Source: Planctomycetales bacterium
GTDB taxonomy: Bacteria; 4484-113; JAFGCY01
Reading direction: 5' to 3'
Length of the DNA: 8,691 bases
Assembly: GCA_024645305.1 (NCBI GenBank)
Contig: JAHEFU010000115.1
Span: 1-8,691 of the forward strand
This document shows positions 5,405 to 8,691 of this stretch, in pieces. The translations under genes were made by a program, and so were the position numbers. The notes below the pieces were generated by a model that was given only the letters and a program-made list of their open reading frames with translations, searched no databases and was not told the DNA's origin. Each line of letters starts with the position of its first letter. The stretch's first letter is position 1.

Positions 5405-5410
5405 ATCGTA
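5405..5410 (-). promoter_or_regulatory. -10-like box (TACGAT) before the S8 protease
   Basis: GC-TACGAT on the minus strand lies 7 nt before the ATG at 5397. Box and spacing resemble those before the genes starting at 600 and 3498. No clear -35 is seen. Support is weak taken alone and better as part of the recurring pattern. Confidence 0.35.
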
Positions 5411-5462
5411 GCGTGCGGCGGATATGTTCATATTCTTTTGCCATCTCACCCACGGGCTCGAT

Positions 5463-5521
5463 GGTCTGGCACTGGGTCGAAAGCAAGTTTCGCCCGGTCG
5501 CGCTGAAGTTACGCTGCTGCC
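5463..5521. repeat. Direct repeat, copy 1
   Basis: This begins GGTCTGGCACTG and ends GCTGAAGTTACGCTGCTGCC. Its last 26 bases (5496-5521) match 5648-5673 at 24 positions, and its first 12 match 5617-5628 at 11. The middle has diverged and contains the small palindrome CGAAA/TTTCG. Confidence 0.65.
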
Positions 5522-5616
5522 ATGGAAAATTCTCCTGTAACGTGCAATCAGAGAGGAGCTTGCTTCGAACTGAATTGCAGACCCGCGAACCATTGGGTGA
5601 GCGGGAAACAGAATAC

Positions 5617-5673
5617 GGTCTGGCCCTGTGGCTGGCTAAGCCATCCGGGTCGGGCTGAAGGTACGCTGCTGCC
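5617..5673. repeat. Direct repeat, copy 2
   Basis: This begins GGTCTGGCCCTG and ends GCTGAAGGTACGCTGCTGCC. It lies 152-154 bp after copy 1. The conserved ends and diverged middle suggest either a decayed mobile repeat or two related regulatory sites. Confidence 0.65.
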
Positions 5674-5696
5674 GCGATTGCATTAGCGTAATCGCG
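5673..5696. repeat. Hairpin after the FG-GAP operon
   Basis: CGCGATT (5673-5679) and AATCGCG (5690-5696) form a 7-bp stem around a 10-nt loop. The hairpin begins 25 bp past the stop of the second FG-GAP gene. It may mark the 3' end of that transcript, but no T-run follows on the minus strand. Confidence 0.5.
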
Positions 5697-5721
5697 ACAC
5701 CCTGCCGCGGACATATGGCTG

Positions 5722-7104
5722 CTATAGTGTCCAGCCCGGTTTGCTGATCTGTATGCTGTCCTCAAGTATCAGTAGGACACGATCAGATCCTCCATCATTG
5801 ACGACATGCAGCTGATCTATGTAGCCACCAATCGACTCCCAGTGGACCAGGCGGCCTTCTGAGTCCCAGATTCCAAGGATATCGGGGCTTGTTCCACGCC
5901 AGACCACCGCCGCAACCATGTAGCTTGCCTTGCCGGTCTTCAGCATGTCCATGTTTCCGTTGACTGCGTTATCCAGCATGAATGGACTGAATCCATCCGG
6001 CGCTTCCAGTGTCACTGGATCACCCTGGACAGCGTCAGCAATCGTATTTGTATATGAATACAGCAACTCATCTCTTCCATCGCCATCAATATCGCCAGTC
6101 CATTCCGGCCAGCCACCAAAGGAGCGTCCGGGAAGCTGCGGCCATTCCCTCATCCCATTGACTACATCGAACGACCAGACGGATTCACTCAGCATTCCAG
6201 CATCTTCCCTCACGTAGGCCAGCAGCTCATGGATTCCATCACCGTCAATGTCGCCAGTCAATGCCATTGCCGGCAGGAAGTTGTCAGGCACATCAGCCAG
6301 CAGTGTGCCATCACGGGACAAAAGGACTGAGTCCTTCCCTTCCTCCCCGTTAGGAATCCTTGTCAGGATTGCCTGTTCGCCATTGTCTCCGAGACTGGCG
6401 AAGGGCTTCATTAATGAAGTACTGCTGAACTGTGAGGACGATTCATCTGACAGGTTGATAACTGAGTAATCTCTGGTCCCTTCCATTGCATGTTCGGCAC
6501 TGGTCCCCAGGGATACAAAAATCGCAGGCGATTGGCCATTGCTGGCCGGAACATACATGATCCTCCTGCAAGATTCAGGAATCTGAAGCTGGATATCTTC
6601 CCTTCTTCCGTCCAGTCCGAGCAGGAATACATCCCGGACACCTACAAGAATCTCCTCGGCAGAATCACTGTCAAAGTTGCCAACAGCCAGCAATCCCCGT
6701 TTTATCCCTTCCGCACCTGCAATCTCCTGCCATTCAGGTGAATTCCCAATGTATGTCCTCGGCGGCAATGCTTCTCTTCCCTCTAGCTGGTTGTACCAGC
6801 CAAACAATTCAACTTCTTTCATGAGTTCGGCCTTTGAAATCCTGCCAAGCCTGAAATCTTCGAAGTTGTCCCTGAAGGAGAACATGACATTCTGGCTGAG
6901 CTCTTCCCTCTTTTCGAGCGGCAACGAGGCCAGCATCTGCTCATAGCTGCCATCCAGGTTGATCTCATTCCGGCCGTTGACGTAGTACCAGCCCCGCACC
7001 CCGGCCCAGCCGGCGAGAGCAGCGATTGCGAGGATGGCAACGAGGCAGCCGATCGTCAGCCTGCGGCTCTGTCCTGATCCAGTATTGTTGCCGGTCACCA
7101 TCAT
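5722..7104 (-). CDS. Membrane-anchored FG-GAP/VCBS-type propeller protein (second gene of pair)
   Basis: A 460-residue protein. A short basic N-terminus is followed by one hydrophobic helix (about residues 16-36, LTIGCLVAILAIAALAGWAG), predicting an N-in anchor with the rest in the periplasm. Residues 50-110 are charged and helical (SLPLEKREELSQN). The remainder is beta-rich with Asp-rich calcium-type loops: VGNFDSDSAEEILVG (141-155), GDIDGDGIHELL (284-295) and GDIDGDGRDELL (337-348), the signature of FG-GAP/VCBS beta-propeller repeats. No catalytic motif is visible, so a binding or scaffold role is inferred. Its ATG overlaps the stop of the upstream gene, so translation is probably coupled; a second ATG follows directly, and the ribosome-binding site is weak. 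It shares its architecture with that neighbour and is probably a diverged duplicate. The specific family is not recognised. Confidence 0.85.
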   Translation of the reverse strand: MMVTGNNTGSGQSRRLTIGCLVAILAIAALAGWAGVRGWYYVNGRNEINLDGSYEQMLASLPLEKREELSQNVMFSFRDNFEDFRLGRISKAELMKEVELFGWYNQLEGREALPPRTYIGNSPEWQEIAGAEGIKRGLLAVGNFDSDSAEEILVGVRDVFLLGLDGRREDIQLQIPESCRRIMYVPASNGQSPAIFVSLGTSAEHAMEGTRDYSVINLSDESSSQFSSTSLMKPFASLGDNGEQAILTRIPNGEEGKDSVLLSRDGTLLADVPDNFLPAMALTGDIDGDGIHELLAYVREDAGMLSESVWSFDVVNGMREWPQLPGRSFGGWPEWTGDIDGDGRDELLYSYTNTIADAVQGDPVTLEAPDGFSPFMLDNAVNGNMDMLKTGKASYMVAAVVWRGTSPDILGIWDSEGRLVHWESIGGYIDQLHVVNDGGSDRVLLILEDSIQISKPGWTL

Positions 7105-8576
7105 TGCAGTTCCAGCACCCTAAGGTAGTGGCTGCTCAGGAGGGCAATCGTGTTACTGCCCCTGTCCACTTCTAGTGAGAACAGCTCCTCCCCGAAAGTC
7201 TGCTGGTAAATGATCTCACCTTTGAGATTCCAGATGACAAATGTGTCGCTGTGGTATTCGGAAATCCCTTCGCTCAATACTGCAATCAAGACCTGTTCAT
7301 GCCTGTACCACAGCGGATGAACCATGTCTATGATTCCGGCAATCCACATGCTGTTCCAGCCGTGCGGCCAGTTGAGGTACTCCGTCCTGCCGGCACCCGT
7401 GAATACGATCAGGCCATCGGAGACAATGTCATCATAGCCATCGCCATCCAGGTCACCCATGGAGCGGACCCCGTTGAATCTGACCCGGGCATCCTCCACC
7501 GGGAATTCCGTCGGCTCCTGGCCGATGCCAACTACAATTCTGTCAACACCATCCATCGGATTCTCCCGGGCCTTGCCTGAGAGTAGCTCATCCATGCCAT
7601 CACAATCGAAGTCGCCACTGGCAAACACAATGCCCATTGTGGTGTCCGTAGTTGACCAGAGCTCTTCACCCGCCCTGTTTATGGCCCAAAGCCTCGGTTC
7701 CTGGCTCTTGGTGTCGCGATGGTAGAGCAACAGTTCATCATCCCCATCCCCGTCCATGTCAGCGAACTGCTCGAAGATCGCCGCTCCACCGCTGAGCTCA
7801 AGCAACACGTTTCCCCGGATGTCAAGCACCAGGTGTTCTTCCAGCCTTTCCCTGATTTCCTCAAATGACAGGCCCTCTGCATCCAGGCGCTGCACGAAGA
7901 ACTCAGCAGCGCCGCCATCCGCCCTGTCCCAGACGGCTTCAATGTATGTGGTGTCATCCTTCCCGAAGAGGCTGCGCTGCTCCCCGCTGTCCAGCTCAAT
8001 GGCAACATACCCCTCGTGGTGGAGCATGAGGCCCTCCAGCGGCGGGTCGCTGTCAAGATTGTGCAGGCTGATCTCAGACAGGCCCCAGGGAGCGCTGTCG
8101 AACTCAAGTGGCAATTGCCAGTCCAGGGCTTCCCCGACCTGCAGGCCTGCCTCGTGCCACCGGGTGGATTTCAGTTTCGTCAGCGTTTCATCCAGCTCCT
8201 GCATGGCGGCATCAGCCTTGTACCCCTGCAGGTTCTGCTTCAGCCACTGCTCGCCCTGGTTGACCTCCTCCAGCCGGGCCTGCGCATCCTGCGGCAAGCT
8301 CCCCCAGAACCGGGCGAAGTCCTCGTCAGTTTCCAGCGGGACGGAATCCACTTCCGGGAGATCATTGCCATCCTCGGTCACTATCGTTCCCATTGGCGTG
8401 ACCCGAGCTGGCTGCGGCTGGCCGGCAGCATCCGCGCTGCCCGCAGCACTCCTGTTGTCAGCCTGCTCCCACTTGCCACGGACTAACAGCAGGCCCAGCA
8501 GTAGCAGAAGCAACACAAGCAGCAATATCCGCCGCCTGTGGCTGCGATCAGGTATCTCTTCAGTCCGCTGTCCCAT
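7101..8576 (-). CDS. Membrane-anchored FG-GAP/VCBS-type propeller protein (first gene of pair)
   Basis: A 491-residue protein. A basic N-terminus (RSHRRR) precedes an almost pure Leu/Val helix (residues 17-33), then a Ser/Ala/Pro/Gln-rich linker (38-60), a charged helical segment (about 82-140, with SLPQDAQARLEEVNQ) and a beta-rich domain. Calcium-type loops are HNLDSDPPLEGL (172-183), FADMDGDGDDELLLY (271-285), GDFDCDGMDELLSG (321-334) and GDLDGDGYDDIV (374-385). It is predicted to be anchored in the inner membrane with the propeller in the periplasm. AAGGGA at 8583-8588 lies 6 nt before the chosen ATG. Its TGA overlaps the ATG of the next gene. The SLP-containing helix before the propeller also occurs in that next protein (SLPLEKREEL), supporting common origin. 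No enzyme motif is visible and the function is unknown. Confidence 0.87.
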   Translation of the reverse strand: MGQRTEEIPDRSHRRRILLLVLLLLLLGLLLVRGKWEQADNRSAAGSADAAGQPQPARVTPMGTIVTEDGNDLPEVDSVPLETDEDFARFWGSLPQDAQARLEEVNQGEQWLKQNLQGYKADAAMQELDETLTKLKSTRWHEAGLQVGEALDWQLPLEFDSAPWGLSEISLHNLDSDPPLEGLMLHHEGYVAIELDSGEQRSLFGKDDTTYIEAVWDRADGGAAEFFVQRLDAEGLSFEEIRERLEEHLVLDIRGNVLLELSGGAAIFEQFADMDGDGDDELLLYHRDTKSQEPRLWAINRAGEELWSTTDTTMGIVFASGDFDCDGMDELLSGKARENPMDGVDRIVVGIGQEPTEFPVEDARVRFNGVRSMGDLDGDGYDDIVSDGLIVFTGAGRTEYLNWPHGWNSMWIAGIIDMVHPLWYRHEQVLIAVLSEGISEYHSDTFVIWNLKGEIIYQQTFGEELFSLEVDRGSNTIALLSSHYLRVLELQ

Positions 8577-8598
8577 ACATATTCCCTTGCTTGCTTCT

Positions 8599-8614
8599 CC
8601 AGCCCATCTGCTGG
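8599..8614. repeat. Small inverted repeat before the FG-GAP operon
   Basis: CCAGC and GCTGG pair around a 6-nt loop, within the 71 bp between the possible upstream gene and the first FG-GAP gene. No clear promoter was found in this gap, which would fit read-through from an upstream gene. Confidence 0.35.
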
Positions 8615-8647
8615 TCTGTATGCATAGATGCTACCTGAAGGAAGCAA

Positions 8648-8691
8648 CTACTCCTGCTCCTGCTCCTGCTTCTGCTTCTGCTTCTGCTCCT
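8648..8691 (-). CDS. Possible Gln-rich C-terminal tail of an upstream gene (partial)
   Basis: On the minus strand one frame from the window edge reads EQKQKQKQEQEQE and ends in TAG at 8648-8650. Charged, alternating Lys/Glu-Gln tails are plausible protein ends, and a gene here would sit 71 bp upstream of the FG-GAP pair on the same strand. Only 13 codons are visible and the DNA is a simple repeat, so this could equally be non-coding. Confidence 0.35.
   Translation of the reverse strand, partial: EQKQKQKQEQEQE
8651..8691. repeat. Hexanucleotide tandem repeat (CTCCTG/CTTCTG)
   Basis: Three CTCCTG units, three CTTCTG units and a partial seventh run to the window edge. A change in copy number would add or remove two residues without shifting frame if the tract is coding. 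Confidence 0.75.

Larger units (their letters stand above)
5398..5721. other. Repeat-structured intergenic spacer
   Basis: There is no convincing gene in these 324 bp. The open frames across it have unrelated, low-quality translations and no ribosome-binding site. It contains a degenerate 57-59 bp direct repeat, an inverted pair TCGAAAGCAAG (5477-5487) and CTTGCTTCGA (5559-5568), a second inverted pair CTCACCCA (5445-5452) and TGGGTGAG (5594-5601), and a hairpin at 5673-5696. It separates the FG-GAP operon from the S8 protease. Confidence 0.6.

Noticed and set aside
5394..5765. 123-codon minus-strand open frame before the protease, overlapping its ATG
   Set aside because: It starts inside the end of the FG-GAP gene, crosses the direct repeats in two different frames, has no ribosome-binding site and shows no domain. 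The ATGA overlap with the protease start is tempting but probably chance.
8016..8486. 156-codon plus-strand open frame
   Set aside because: It is antisense to the first FG-GAP gene, with no start signals.
1..8691. tRNA, rRNA or transposase genes
   Set aside because: No cloverleaf-like or rRNA-like sequence and no transposase motif was recognised on either strand.

Overview
The window looks like a chromosomal segment of a GC-rich gammaproteobacterium. This is inferred from GC-rich coding DNA, a 'TGCTAGAAT' extended -10 box before the transaldolase gene, REP-like palindromes between genes, and gene families such as crcB, a MipB/TalC-type transaldolase and a tandem CDGSH protein. The genus cannot be given from sequence alone.

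Layout. (1) Bases 1-600, minus strand: a membrane-anchored protein of NTF2-like appearance whose 3' end is cut by the window edge. (2) Bases 655-1733, plus strand: crcB (fluoride channel), apparently starting at CTG, then a small transaldolase with its own promoter. (3) Bases 1734-3003: an accessory island. One AT-rich minus-strand gene encodes a protein resembling a degenerate class III nucleotidyl cyclase. It has a TATAAT promoter whose -35 region is covered by a perfect 15-bp palindrome. The island is bracketed by inverted copies of an approximately 19-bp REP-like palindrome and also holds several other hairpins. (4) Bases 3040-5397, minus strand: a membrane-anchored subtilisin-like (S8) protease followed 21 bp later by a double CDGSH iron-sulfur protein. 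(5) Bases 5398-5721: a gene-poor, repeat-structured spacer with a degenerate 57-59 bp direct repeat. (6) Bases 5722-8576, minus strand: two translationally coupled genes for membrane-anchored, periplasm-facing FG-GAP/VCBS-type proteins that look like diverged duplicates. The right edge may hold the Gln-rich C-terminal tail of a third gene in the same operon.

How the genes may work together. crcB and transaldolase are ordinary housekeeping functions. The two FG-GAP proteins form a clear operon. The S8 protease lies on the same strand 324 bp downstream and also carries an N-terminal hydrophobic segment, so an envelope module of calcium-binding propellers plus a protease is conceivable, but only adjacency supports it. 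The solitary cyclase-like gene is the best candidate for an acquired, regulated accessory function. Three minus-strand genes (starts at 600, 3498 and 5397) share a 'GCTAnnAT' box 6-7 nt before ATG with no convincing Shine-Dalgarno, which fits leaderless transcripts.
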